From the NCBI GenBank assembly GCA_026418695.1, contig JAOAAU010000040.1, positions 1 to 64,000 of the forward strand: a DNA stretch of 64,000 bases, written 5' to 3'. Below the pieces are notes generated by a model. The model ran no database searches, was not told the origin of the DNA, and saw only the letters and a program-made list of their open reading frames with translations. Source of the stretch: Clostridia bacterium (lineage in GTDB: Bacteria > Bacillota > Clostridia > Acetivibrionales > JAFADI01). Both the position numbers and the translations under genes were made by a program. Below, piece by piece: positions 10,073 to 20,394 of this stretch (its first letter is position 1; the number at the start of each line of letters is the position of its first letter).

Positions 10073-11161
10073 TTATTTGACCAAGCTTCTTTCTATATTC
10101 ACCAGGAAGTCTTGAATATTCGTCACGATAGAAGTGACTTCCAAAGTTCCTCTGTCCCTGAGCTTGTTTACAGCAAATTCTGATACGTCCACACTATAGA
10201 TGAATACCGGTCTTACAACACCATCGACTACCTGGTAGGACGGCGTCATATTCCCCGTAGCAATAGAATGCAGCTGAGTTGCGAGACCAAGAACGGTTGT
10301 AGCTTTTTTTGTATGGGCTCTCATAGCGTTCTGCGCCTCATATACGTCCGAATAGACTCCAGGCAAAGGACCATCATCTCTGATGGAGCCCGCAAGAACC
10401 AGCGGAATCTTATTCTTCATGCATGCATGTACAACGCCGTCCTGTATGTGGCCTTCTTCCAGCATCTTTTCCAGAGATGAAACACTTCTTGCTCTATTGA
10501 TTACATCCAGGTGATGGTAATGCCCGTTCGGCCTGGACACCTGTGTATAAATGTCCTGTCCCAGCGCAGTCTGAAATATGGAGCCTTCCATATCATGCGT
10601 AGCCAGTGCATTCCCAGCAAAAATAACATCGACATAGCCATGTTCTATCAACGAAACCATAGCCTTTCTGGAATCAGAGTCAAATACCACTGCCGGGCCT
10701 AAAACCCATATGATATAACCATGATCCCTTTCGTGTCTCAGCAGCTCATAAAGCCTGTCATAGTCCCTGGAATAGGAGGTTTCCCTGGAACGGCCTGTCC
10801 TGAAAGCGAAAGTTTCATCCATGCCTGCCGCTTCCTTAAACCCTTCCGCATACAGGTATATCCCATCATTGGTATCTTCCGTCCTTCCCAGAACCACTTC
10901 ATCGCCAACCTTCAACCTTCTAAACTCGGTAATTTCCAGCTGACGGTTGTCCCTAACAACGACAACGCAGTCCATTCTGCTCTCTTTTGCCAGCACCCAA
11001 CTGCCATCGATCTTAAAGTACTCCGGAAAAATCGAAGTTGCATGATAATGATCCGGTGCTACGCCATCTTTTTCTACTCTTTTTGTCTTAATACAGGGCG
11101 CAGAGATAAAGGGTTCCTGATTAAAGTTTGGTTCTTTATACTTAGGCAATTCAAAGCTCAT
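10073..11161 (-). CDS. TIGR00300 / LOR-SDH domain protein (archaeal-type ornithine cyclodeaminase-like)
   Basis: 362 aa; family recognised from PNGHYHHLDVINRARS, VLAGSIRDDGPLPGVYSD motifs. Confidence 0.7.
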   Translation of the reverse strand: MSFELPKYKEPNFNQEPFISAPCIKTKRVEKDGVAPDHYHATSIFPEYFKIDGSWVLAKESRMDCVVVVRDNRQLEITEFRRLKVGDEVVLGRTEDTNDGIYLYAEGFKEAAGMDETFAFRTGRSRETSYSRDYDRLYELLRHERDHGYIIWVLGPAVVFDSDSRKAMVSLIEHGYVDVIFAGNALATHDMEGSIFQTALGQDIYTQVSRPNGHYHHLDVINRARSVSSLEKMLEEGHIQDGVVHACMKNKIPLVLAGSIRDDGPLPGVYSDVYEAQNAMRAHTKKATTVLGLATQLHSIATGNMTPSYQVVDGVVRPVFIYSVDVSEFAVNKLRDRGTLEVTSIVTNIQDFLVNIERSLVK

Positions 11162-11353
11162 TGGGTTAGCCTCCGTTCTTTTTTTGGCAATTTATAATTG
11201 GATTTCTTATATAGATATTTCTCAAATCCTTCGTATTCTTAGAAATGATCCGGCCTGTCAACATCTAAGACCGGATTGAAACACCGGGAAAAGCCCCATC
11301 CTCATTATAGCTTGCATGTACACTTTATTCTAGCATGATTTTCATCTTGCCTC

Positions 11354-12202
11354 CTAGATGTCCGTGTTTCTGAATCCCTTTCCAATGATTTCAGAAGTAT
11401 TGCTAATGGTCATAAACGCTTTAGCATCGATCTCTCTCACAAAGCTTCTCAGTCTGACAGCCTGTCCCCTGCTGACTACCGTAGTAATCATATCCTTTTC
11501 TTCGTTGGTATAAGCACCTGTAGCTTTGGTGATTGTTGCACCTCTTTTGAGTTCCTTCACGATAAAGGCCTTAATCTCTGCGGATTTTGTTGTAATAATT
11601 ACGACCTGTTTTCCCAGATTCATGCCTTCAATGACAAAGTCGATCAGGAATCCTTTCATAATAAGCCCCAGAATGGAATACATTCCGATTCGTATCCCAA
11701 AAACAAAAATGGCGGATGCTGCTATGGTAAAGTCCGCCATAAGCAGAGTTTTGCCAATATGTACATGGGTTAACTTGCTTAGGATTTTCGCAACAATATC
11801 GGTTCCACCCGTGGATGCATTCTGATTGAATACAATGGCAGAGCCGACTGCAGGAAGAAGTATGGAGTATACCAATTCAAGAAAGGTATCTCCTGTAAGC
11901 GGGGCGGAGATGGGAAAAACCCTTTCCAGAACCCAAACCATCCCGGACAATGCAAAGCTTGAATATACTGTTTTTGAACCGAAGTTTGACCCGATAAAAA
12001 TGAATCCGGCAATGATCAGAAAGATATTGACGATCATCATCAAAGGTCCGATGGACAGATTCGGAACAAAGTGATTTAAGATAATAGCAAGTCCGCTGAC
12101 ACCACCGGTTACAAAACTATTCGGGACTTTGAAAAGATAGATTCCCAGCGCTGTTAGAAACAATCCAAGATTGATCAGCAAAAACTCCTTCAATAATTTC
12201 AT
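11354..12202 (-). CDS. YitT family membrane protein
   Basis: FKVPNSFVTGGVSGLAIIL...NASTGGTDIVAKIL; ATG at 12202 has GGAGGTGCAG upstream, so shorter than the ORF track. Confidence 0.85.
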   Translation of the reverse strand: MKLLKEFLLINLGLFLTALGIYLFKVPNSFVTGGVSGLAIILNHFVPNLSIGPLMMIVNIFLIIAGFIFIGSNFGSKTVYSSFALSGMVWVLERVFPISAPLTGDTFLELVYSILLPAVGSAIVFNQNASTGGTDIVAKILSKLTHVHIGKTLLMADFTIAASAIFVFGIRIGMYSILGLIMKGFLIDFVIEGMNLGKQVVIITTKSAEIKAFIVKELKRGATITKATGAYTNEEKDMITTVVSRGQAVRLRSFVREIDAKAFMTISNTSEIIGKGFRNTDI

Positions 12203-12362
12203 TCCTGCACCTCCGATGGAAAGGATTAGCCCGATGCATGTCCATATATTATTAATCTTCCTCGAAATTAAAAAAACTCTCATGAACCTCCAATAAAATT
12301 ATATTCGTTCTTGTACAAAATAAAAACCCCCTAGTTTGACGCCTCTGGAACAACGTATACAG

Positions 12363-12394
12363 CAAAAAGTCTTCATCCATGAGCGGATGAAGAC
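12363..12394 (-). terminator. Terminator downstream of topoisomerase subunit A gene
   Basis: gtcttcatcc...ggatgaagac hairpin with T5 on minus strand. Confidence 0.8.
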
Positions 12395-12436
12395 CTTCAC
12401 ATTTCAAAACTTCTTTTAAACTAATTCGTTATCATT

Positions 12437-14626
12437 TTAAATATCAATCGGAATCTGCAGCTGTTCCGTCACATCATCCTCTTTCTTCAAATAGCATCCC
12501 GTCGCGGGAATATTCTTGGTTCTGTAGTAGTCCAAGTCCTGGAAGGCAATTTCATCAACCTTCTTTATGCTGACCATCTTGCTGCCCTTTTTGGATGCAA
12601 GTACCTGAACCCCTTGTGAATCTCTGGTGGATTTTGGATTAATGTTAACAGTATTGAATATCAGCACCTTGTTGATACTGCTGAACGCTACCAGTTCAAT
12701 ATCTTCCTGTATATGTTCGATATAAACCAGTTTCTCAAGGTCTGAGTATGCATTGGCCAGTTTCTTTCTGTTGGTCTTGGTTGCATAGCTTTCCATATCG
12801 ATCTTGGCCATTTTCCCGTTTTCAAAGCCAAACAGCATATACCCTTTATAATTATCGGTAGCAGCGATATAGATGATCTTTTCATCCGCTTCCAATCCCA
12901 AAAGGTTATTCAGGTATTCCCCCAGATTGCTTGCCTTACAGTCGTTGATTTCATATATCTTCATCTTGTAGACTGTAAACTTGTTGGAGAACATCAGCAG
13001 ATCCGCTTTATTCCGCGTTTCTACCTCTTGAACGATGACGTCCTCTTCCTTCAATTTGTGTTCAGGATTTGCTCTCAGCGAAACGAGCGGAATCTTTTTC
13101 AGGTAGTTTTGCTCCGTTAGGAACAGCTTCAAATTGTAATCTTCAATCAAATGTTCCTGCGTGATTTCTTCAATATGCTCTTCGCTGATAATATCCGTGC
13201 GCCTTGGCTGTCCATACTTTTTAGCAATATCATTCAACTGCTTGATGATAATCTTCTTGACTCTATTCTCATCGTTATAGATATCCTTCAGGTCCTGAAT
13301 CTCCTTCTGAAGGTTTTCGATTTCGCCTACACGGTTCAGGATATACTCCTTGTTGAGGTTTCTCAGCTTGATTTCAGCAATAAATTCTGCCTGAATCTGA
13401 TCGATGCCGAATCCCTGTATAAGGTTAGGAACTACCTGGCTCTCCTGCTCCGTTTCCCGAATGATTTTGATGGCCTTATCGATATCCAGCAGGATCTTCT
13501 GTAAACCCAGCAATAGATGGAGTTTGTCGGATTTCTTACCGATATCGAACTGTGTCTGGCGTTTGATGCATTCGATCCTGTAATCAACCCATTCTCTCAG
13601 GATGGTTTTAATCCCCATCACCCTTGGACTGCCTTTAATCAGAATGTTAAAGTTGCAGTTGAAGGCATCCTGCAGCGGCGTCAGCTTGAAAAGCTTATTC
13701 ATCAAGGCATCCGGATCGGTACTTTTTCTGACATCAAAGGTTATTTTCAAGCCATCCAGATCTGTTTCATCCCTGACATCCGTAATTTCCTTGATCTTGC
13801 CGCTTTTAACCAGTTCGATGACAGAATCAATGACTGCTTCCGTGGTCGTAGTATAAGGAATCTCAAATACTTCAATACAACTGTTTTCCTTGTCGTAACG
13901 GTACTTTGCCCTTACCTTGAAGCCACCTCTGCCTGAATTGTAAATCTCAGTGATTTCCTTCTCATTGTAAATCAACTGCCCGCCCGTTGAAAAATCAGGG
14001 GCTTTAAGGTATTGAACCAGGTCTGCATCTTCATTTTTGATCAACTGCACGGTCGCTTCGCATACTTCCTGAAGGTTGAAGCTGCAGATATTGCTTGCCA
14101 TCCCAACCGCAATTCCCTGGTTGGAATTCACCAGTACATTGGGGAAGGTAGTCGGCAAAAGGGTTGGCTCTTTCAAGGTGCCATCGTAGTTATCAATAAA
14201 GTCAACCGTATTTTTATCTATATCTCTAAATATCTCTTCACAAATCTTATCCAGTTTTACTTCAGTATAACGGGGAGCCGCAAACCGCATATCTCTTGAA
14301 TACTGTTTACCGAAGTTTCCCTTTGAGTCGATAAAGGGATGCAGCAAAGCTGCATTGCCTCTTGTAAGACGGACTAGGGTCTCGTAAATCGCCATATCCC
14401 CACGGGGATTCAGCTTCATGGTTTGCCCGACGACATTGGCTGATTTTGTTTTGCTGCCGGTTAAAAGCCCCATTTTATACATGGTAAAGAGCAATTTCCT
14501 GTGAGATGGCTTAAAGCCGTCGATCTCGGGAATTGCTCTTGATACGATGACGCTCATGGCATAGGGCATGTAATTTTTCTCAAGCGTATCCACTATTTTC
14601 TGATCAATAGCGTAAATCTTTGTCAC
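12437..14626 (-). CDS. Type II topoisomerase subunit A (topo IV ParC/GyrA-like)
   Basis: 729 aa; YAMSVIVSRAIPEIDGFKPSHRKLLFTM and AAPRYTEVKL catalytic-Tyr region. Confidence 0.9.
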   Translation of the reverse strand: MTKIYAIDQKIVDTLEKNYMPYAMSVIVSRAIPEIDGFKPSHRKLLFTMYKMGLLTGSKTKSANVVGQTMKLNPRGDMAIYETLVRLTRGNAALLHPFIDSKGNFGKQYSRDMRFAAPRYTEVKLDKICEEIFRDIDKNTVDFIDNYDGTLKEPTLLPTTFPNVLVNSNQGIAVGMASNICSFNLQEVCEATVQLIKNEDADLVQYLKAPDFSTGGQLIYNEKEITEIYNSGRGGFKVRAKYRYDKENSCIEVFEIPYTTTTEAVIDSVIELVKSGKIKEITDVRDETDLDGLKITFDVRKSTDPDALMNKLFKLTPLQDAFNCNFNILIKGSPRVMGIKTILREWVDYRIECIKRQTQFDIGKKSDKLHLLLGLQKILLDIDKAIKIIRETEQESQVVPNLIQGFGIDQIQAEFIAEIKLRNLNKEYILNRVGEIENLQKEIQDLKDIYNDENRVKKIIIKQLNDIAKKYGQPRRTDIISEEHIEEITQEHLIEDYNLKLFLTEQNYLKKIPLVSLRANPEHKLKEEDVIVQEVETRNKADLLMFSNKFTVYKMKIYEINDCKASNLGEYLNNLLGLEADEKIIYIAATDNYKGYMLFGFENGKMAKIDMESYATKTNRKKLANAYSDLEKLVYIEHIQEDIELVAFSSINKVLIFNTVNINPKSTRDSQGVQVLASKKGSKMVSIKKVDEIAFQDLDYYRTKNIPATGCYLKKEDDVTEQLQIPIDI

Positions 14627-14657
14627 TCTGGTACCCCCTATAATTGTCCAAAATCAC

Positions 14658-14735
14658 CTTTGAACACTATCCGCGGGTTAAAACCCACGGCTATCAAACT
14701 TCAAGTCCTCTGAAAAGGACTAACTAATAAAATCT
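14658..14735. repeat. Tandem hairpins in the inter-topoisomerase gap, possible IS200/IS605-end remnant
   Basis: ccgcgggttaaaacccacgg and agtcctctgaaaaggact hairpins. Confidence 0.3.
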
Positions 14736-14803
14736 CTTTCTTATATCACTATAATAGCTTTAATTGTCTATACTCTCCCTAACTGGCTGGGGGTGAGTTA
14801 TCC

Positions 14804-16795
14804 TCAGCTTACATCAATCATATCCAAATACTTATATCCATTCTCTTCAATAAAAGACTTTCTTCCTGCAAGGTTCTCCCCTAAAAGCAGATCAAAATAG
14901 ATCTCTGTCTGCTCGATATCATCGGGAACTACTCGGATCAGTCTCCTTGTTTCCGGGTTCATGGTGGTCTGCCACATCATATCCGGTTCGTTTTCACCAA
15001 GCCCTTTGGATCTTTGGATGGTATACTTTCCGTTCAGTTTTGAAAGTATCTGAGCTTTTTCTCTCTCACTGTATGCAAAATAGGTTTTATCCTTTGCATT
15101 GATCTCAAACAACGGCGATTCTGCAATATATACTTTTCCTACCTGAATCAATGTCGGTACCAGCCGGTATAACATCGCCAGGATCAGTGTCCGGATTTGG
15201 AAGCCATCCACGTCGGCATCGGTACAGATGATGATTTTGTCCCATCTCAGGTTATTAAGTTCAAAAGTATTCAATTCCTTGTTATGCTTGGATTTGATTT
15301 CAACTCCGCAGCCTAAAACCTTTAAAAGGTCTACAATAATTTCATTCTTGAAGATGCTGTCATATTCAGCCTTCAAGCAGTTTAAAATTTTACCTCTTAC
15401 GGGCATGATGGCCTGAAACTCGGCATCCCTGCCCAGCTTGCAGGCTCCCAACGCGGAATCTCCCTCAACAATATAGAGTTCTCTTTTGTTAACATCCTTC
15501 GTACGGCAGTCCACAAATTTCTTTACCCTGTTGGAAATATCAATGGTGCCGCTGAGTTTCTTCTTGATATTGACTCTGGTCTTTTCAGCAGTTTCTCTGC
15601 TCCTCTTGTTCACCAGAATCTGCTCGATTACTTTGTCGCTCTCAAATTTGTTCTCGATAAAATAGATCTCCAGCTGCTGTTTCAGGAACTCCGTCATGGC
15701 ATCCTGAATAAATTTGTTGGTGATGGATTTCTTGGTCTGGTTTTCGTAGCTGGTGACGGTTGAAAAGGAGTTCGTAACCAGGATCAAGCTGTCCTGGATA
15801 TCTGCAAAGGTTATTTTCGCCTCATCCTTGTTGTATTTGTTTCTTGCTCTCAAACACTTGTCTATTTCATAAACGAAAGCATTTTTAACAGCCCTGTCCG
15901 GCGCTCCGCCGTGCTCCAAAAAGCTGGAATTGTGATAATACTCTAAAAGATTGAGCTCATTATTGAAACAAAATGCGATCTGCATTTTCACCTTATACTC
16001 AGGCTTATCTTCTCTGTCCCTACCCTTGGTAGAGGTTTCATAGAACTGGACTTCCGTAAATCCTTTACCGTCGTTGATTTCCTTAATATAATCCACAATT
16101 CCGTTTTCATAACTGTATTCAAAAGTCGTAGCCGAAGCTTCGTCAAAAAGTCTGAATACCAGTCCGGCATTTACGACGGCCTGTTTCTTCAGGGTATTCT
16201 GAAAATATTCCAGCGGAATATCAATATCCGTAAAAACATCCAGGTCCGGTCTCCATTTGATCACCGTTCCGGTATGCTCATCATTGCATTTTTCCTTCAT
16301 CAGCCCACCGACATTTTCACCTTTTTCAAAGTGCAGGCCGTAGCGGTGTCCGTCTCTATATACGGTCACATCCATATATTCGGAGCTGTATTGTGTGGCA
16401 CAGCTTCCCAACCCGTTTAATCCCAGGCTGTATTCGTAGTTTTCTCCTGAATTGGTCTTGTATTTTCCTCCGGCATACAGCTCACAGAACACCAACTCCC
16501 AGTTATAGCGCTCTTCCTTGGAATTATAGTCAAGCGGAATACCTCTTCCTTCATCTTTGACCATGACGGATTTATCTATGAACCGGGTTACTTCAATCAC
16601 CTTTCCATAACCTTCTCTGGCCTCATCGATGGAGTTGGATAAGATCTCAAATACCGAGTGTTCACACCCTTCAATCCCATCCGACCCGAAAATAACCCCC
16701 GGACGGAGCCTGACTCTGTCAGCTCCTTTAAGCGACGTGATACTATGATTGCCGTAACTTTGACTATTGGTATTCTTTGTCATTTGTACACCCAC
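14804..16795 (-). CDS. Type II topoisomerase subunit B (topo IV ParE/GyrB-like)
   Basis: 663 aa; RPGVIFGSDG, GRGIPLD, VEGDSALGACKLGRD, DADVDGFQIRTL. Confidence 0.9.
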   Translation of the reverse strand: MGVQMTKNTNSQSYGNHSITSLKGADRVRLRPGVIFGSDGIEGCEHSVFEILSNSIDEAREGYGKVIEVTRFIDKSVMVKDEGRGIPLDYNSKEERYNWELVFCELYAGGKYKTNSGENYEYSLGLNGLGSCATQYSSEYMDVTVYRDGHRYGLHFEKGENVGGLMKEKCNDEHTGTVIKWRPDLDVFTDIDIPLEYFQNTLKKQAVVNAGLVFRLFDEASATTFEYSYENGIVDYIKEINDGKGFTEVQFYETSTKGRDREDKPEYKVKMQIAFCFNNELNLLEYYHNSSFLEHGGAPDRAVKNAFVYEIDKCLRARNKYNKDEAKITFADIQDSLILVTNSFSTVTSYENQTKKSITNKFIQDAMTEFLKQQLEIYFIENKFESDKVIEQILVNKRSRETAEKTRVNIKKKLSGTIDISNRVKKFVDCRTKDVNKRELYIVEGDSALGACKLGRDAEFQAIMPVRGKILNCLKAEYDSIFKNEIIVDLLKVLGCGVEIKSKHNKELNTFELNNLRWDKIIICTDADVDGFQIRTLILAMLYRLVPTLIQVGKVYIAESPLFEINAKDKTYFAYSEREKAQILSKLNGKYTIQRSKGLGENEPDMMWQTTMNPETRRLIRVVPDDIEQTEIYFDLLLGENLAGRKSFIEENGYKYLDMIDVS

Positions 16796-17257
16796 TCACT
16801 AAATTCTTTCTATTTAAAATGAATAAAACCATTTAATTTACCAAGTATACAGTATCTCAAACTAGTGTTCGTGTCAATATACCCTGGATTCCAGATTTTA
16901 TTAGCTTTATTCGTGTACTATGCAATTCGCTGTTTATTTCCCAATTTCCATGCTTAACTGCTTATAATTACACAAAAAACTAGCTTTTCTAAAGATATTT
17001 CGGCTGAATCCAAAGAAATTTTCATATTTTCTTTAATTCTATCACTTTTGAATTCCATCGGTCAAAATCTTTAAATCTTTAAAATATAATATTTCACATG
17101 ATTTCCAGATTGCTAAAGCATCATTGATTATTCTCCAATCCTTTGCATGAATGCTAAAGCCCTCTATTCATACCTATTTCCCAAAAATATTGATCTTTGT
17201 AACAGGGTTGATATAATACTATCTGTAAAAATTTAACATTTAGTAAGGGTAAGAAAT

Positions 17258-18367
17258 ATGCTTTTAGATTTTTTCAGCAGGAAAAATGCTACCATCTGTA
17301 TTGACATTGGCTTTAGGAATATCAAGGTCACCGAGGTACGAAAAAAAAGCGGCAATCATGTTATTGTTCAAAAATTCGGGATCGCCAAGACCCCCAGAGG
17401 CTGTATTTCCAACGGTTCTATTTTTGATGCGCCAAGCGCCATCAATGCCATCAGCGGAATTATCCGCCAGAATAAGATGAGAGCGAAATCCTCAAAAATC
17501 ATTATGTCCGGAACCAACATCATCACCAGGGTTTGCACTGCAGATAAGATTCCCGGAGAAGACTTTCATACAACAGTTAAGAAACACGTCATTCCTTATT
17601 ACCTTCCTACGATAAAGAATGATTACCAAATCGATTATAAACTTCTGGAAACCATTCACCAGGAAGAGAAAGAGATCTATAAAATCTTCATTACCGCCGT
17701 GCCCAAAATTGTGCTGCAGAGCTATGTCCGAGTACTGCAAGGCTTGAACCTCATTCCGGTGTCAGTGGATATTCCAGCCAACAGCGCCGCAAAGTTCTTT
17801 CATAAAGCGGCAAGTGTAGATATCACCCGGTATTGGCCCAAGGAAGAACGAGTCAGCGACAAGGATCTAAGCACCTTCGCAGTGATTGATTTCGGATCGG
17901 AAACCACCATTGTGAACATATTTCAGAACAAAGTCCTTGAATTCAACCGGGTGATCCTGTGCGGAAGCAGCAATATTGATGAACAAATCGCCAAAACCTG
18001 TAAACTGAAGGATGAAGATGCGGAAATACAAAAAATCAACTACGGTATGCTGCCTCCCAGTACAAATTCACCAGTAGAACACCATCAGGTTAACAAAACA
18101 GTCCATAGTTTTATATGCAAACTCACAAAACAAATTCAGGATTGTTTTCACTTTTTTAACCAGAGAGACTACAGCGGGTCCATCAGTAAGGTATTTGTCA
18201 TGGGTGGCGGCTCTCAGCTTCTCGGGTTGGACAAGCATCTCGAATCCACACTGGGTATTCCCGTTTATCCGGTAAGCCTGTTGGATCTGGATGGAATTAA
18301 AATCGACAGGAAGATTGAGAAGAAGCATTTAAACTACCTGGTAAACTCCATCGGAATATCTCTTTAG
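17258..18367 (+). CDS. PilM-like actin-fold ATPase
   Basis: 369 aa; ICIDIGFRNIKVTEV..., VIDFGSETTIVNIF, VFVMGGGSQLLGLDKHLE. Confidence 0.75.
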   Translation: MLLDFFSRKNATICIDIGFRNIKVTEVRKKSGNHVIVQKFGIAKTPRGCISNGSIFDAPSAINAISGIIRQNKMRAKSSKIIMSGTNIITRVCTADKIPGEDFHTTVKKHVIPYYLPTIKNDYQIDYKLLETIHQEEKEIYKIFITAVPKIVLQSYVRVLQGLNLIPVSVDIPANSAAKFFHKAASVDITRYWPKEERVSDKDLSTFAVIDFGSETTIVNIFQNKVLEFNRVILCGSSNIDEQIAKTCKLKDEDAEIQKINYGMLPPSTNSPVEHHQVNKTVHSFICKLTKQIQDCFHFFNQRDYSGSISKVFVMGGGSQLLGLDKHLESTLGIPVYPVSLLDLDGIKIDRKIEKKHLNYLVNSIGISL

Positions 18368-18394
18368 TCTCATGAGCGCAGAATCTTTCAGCGG

Positions 18395-18429
18395 CTGCAT
18401 ATCTGGTATTAAGATATGCAGTCTTTTTT
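18395..18429 (+). terminator. Terminator of pilM-like gene
   Basis: ctgcatatct ggtatt aagatatgcag tctttttt. Confidence 0.85.
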
Positions 18430-18581
18430 CATCTTGAAAAACCATATCTCGATATAACCCCATTGCATCTTGTCAGACAAAGTAATAAAATTTACTTATA
18501 TGAAGTATTCTCGGGCATGTCAATGATTTACAGCTTTCAGCCCGGGTTGTATAAATATTTCTACCGGGAGGACCTCCAGCA

Positions 18582-19139
18582 ATGGATTTCAGTTTGGATC
18601 ATCTTGCATTAAAAATTATCGATGAGGCAATTGAGGAGCAGACACAACCTGACGAAGGCTTTGTGATCGACAACGATGCCAAGGCGGAGTGGGCATTAAA
18701 GAAGATTTGCGAAGAAAGAGCTGAAGCCCAGCGCTATATTCAGGTCTGTGAAACAATGATCAGCGAATATCAGGAAAAGATCAGAAAAGCAGAGGAAAAG
18801 TTAAAATCAAAGACCTCCTATCTGGAAACTCTGCTGTTGAAATATTTTGAAACCGTATCACGAAAGGTTACGAAAACCCAGGAATCCTACAAACTGCCCA
18901 GCGGTACCCTCAAGCTCAAGCGCCCCTCTCCCGAGTATATCCGGGATGATGCGGAACTTCTCAAATGGCTTAAAGAAAACTCCCTGGATGAATATATCCG
19001 GGTGGAGGAAAAGCTGAACTGGTCTGAACTCAAGAAAAAACTTTCTTTTTCCGGTGAAAAAGTCATCGATGAAAACGGACAAATCATCGAGGGCATCAAG
19101 GTGGTTGAAAAGCCGCCGGTTTTTGAAATTGAAACTTAA
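18582..19139 (+). CDS. Phage host-nuclease-inhibitor Gam-like protein
   Basis: 185 aa; coiled-coil then LPSGTLKLKRPSPEYIRDDAELLKWLKENSLDEYIRVEEKLNWSELKKKL...GQIIEGIKVVEKPPVFEIE, typical of Firmicute phage Gam-family C-termini. Confidence 0.65.
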   Translation: MDFSLDHLALKIIDEAIEEQTQPDEGFVIDNDAKAEWALKKICEERAEAQRYIQVCETMISEYQEKIRKAEEKLKSKTSYLETLLLKYFETVSRKVTKTQESYKLPSGTLKLKRPSPEYIRDDAELLKWLKENSLDEYIRVEEKLNWSELKKKLSFSGEKVIDENGQIIEGIKVVEKPPVFEIET

Positions 19140-19394
19140 CAAAGTCTTTGAAAAAAGATATTATGAAGACTTTGTTGAAATGCTCTTAACGGAAATAGTA
19201 AATCAATGTATAACTATAATTTCCTAAGCATTATAAAACCCCAAAGCTTTTTACGGATTCTTCCGATAATCATATTAAGCTCGGTAAACTTTAATCTTAC
19301 AATTTAAAAATGGATTTAACTGTTGTTAAAATCATGCAATTTACGTCCCTTTATTCAATCAAATCTACCTACTATTGACAAGGAGGAACTCACG

Positions 19395-20381
19395 ATGTGT
19401 GACTCCACAAAGCAGCAGAATCACAAGCAGCCGGCTTTTGAAAGCTACAACAGTATTCTTCAGGGGATTCATGTAATCAATACCATCCTTGACAACTCCC
19501 ATGATACCATCTATTTCAAAGACAAGCAGTCCCGTTTTCTTCTGGTAAGCAAAGCCCAGGCAATGGGGTTTGGCGTTGACGGCCCTCATCAGGTGATCGG
19601 TAAAAGCGATTTTGATTTCTTTCCCGAAGCCTTTGCACAAGAAGCATATTTAGATGAGCAAAAAATTATAGAAACCGGAGTTTCTCTCATCGGTAAGGTT
19701 GAAAAGTTAGTCTGGCCCGATGGGAATATCACATGGGTGACAGTGTGCAAATACCCGCTGTATGACCTGGAAGGAAATATCATCGGTACCTGGGGAAATT
19801 CAACGGATATCACAGAACTCAAGCTTGCCAAGGAAGAATTGGAAAGAGTCAATCTACAGTTGAAAGAGGCAAACCGGATCCTGGAGATTTTATCTGCGGT
19901 AGATTCCTTATCCGGACTATATAATCACAGGCTATATTTTGAAGAGGCACAAAAAGAATATCGAAGCATCCAAGGCGGATATGGAAGTCCTTTCTCTATT
20001 ATACTAATTGATGTGGACCATTTTAAAAGCATCAATGACTGTAATGGTCATTTATGCGGGGATTATGCAATAAAATATGTTTCTGAGCAGATCCGCTCCT
20101 GTATCAGGATTTCCGATAAAGCTTTCCGGTATGGCGGAGATGAATTTATTGTTCTTTTGCCCGGAACAAACAAGGAACAAGCTCATCATATCGCTGAAAA
20201 GCTGAGGAATTCCATCCAAAAAACTACAGTAAAGTTCAATAGCGTCGAAACAGTGATCACGATCAGTTCAGGCGTAGCTGCTTCCGCAGAGGCAGGAAAC
20301 GAAAATGATTTGCTGATTTTGGCCGACCAACGGCTATACCGGTCTAAATCGGAAGGCCGCAACAGGGTTACCAAAGATTGA
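19395..20381 (+). CDS. PAS-GGDEF diguanylate cyclase
   Basis: PAS domain plus FRYGGDEFIVLLPG; ATG at 19395 preceded by aaggagg. Confidence 0.9.
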   Translation: MCDSTKQQNHKQPAFESYNSILQGIHVINTILDNSHDTIYFKDKQSRFLLVSKAQAMGFGVDGPHQVIGKSDFDFFPEAFAQEAYLDEQKIIETGVSLIGKVEKLVWPDGNITWVTVCKYPLYDLEGNIIGTWGNSTDITELKLAKEELERVNLQLKEANRILEILSAVDSLSGLYNHRLYFEEAQKEYRSIQGGYGSPFSIILIDVDHFKSINDCNGHLCGDYAIKYVSEQIRSCIRISDKAFRYGGDEFIVLLPGTNKEQAHHIAEKLRNSIQKTTVKFNSVETVITISSGVAASAEAGNENDLLILADQRLYRSKSEGRNRVTKD

Positions 20382-20394
20382 ACAACCAAGGAGT

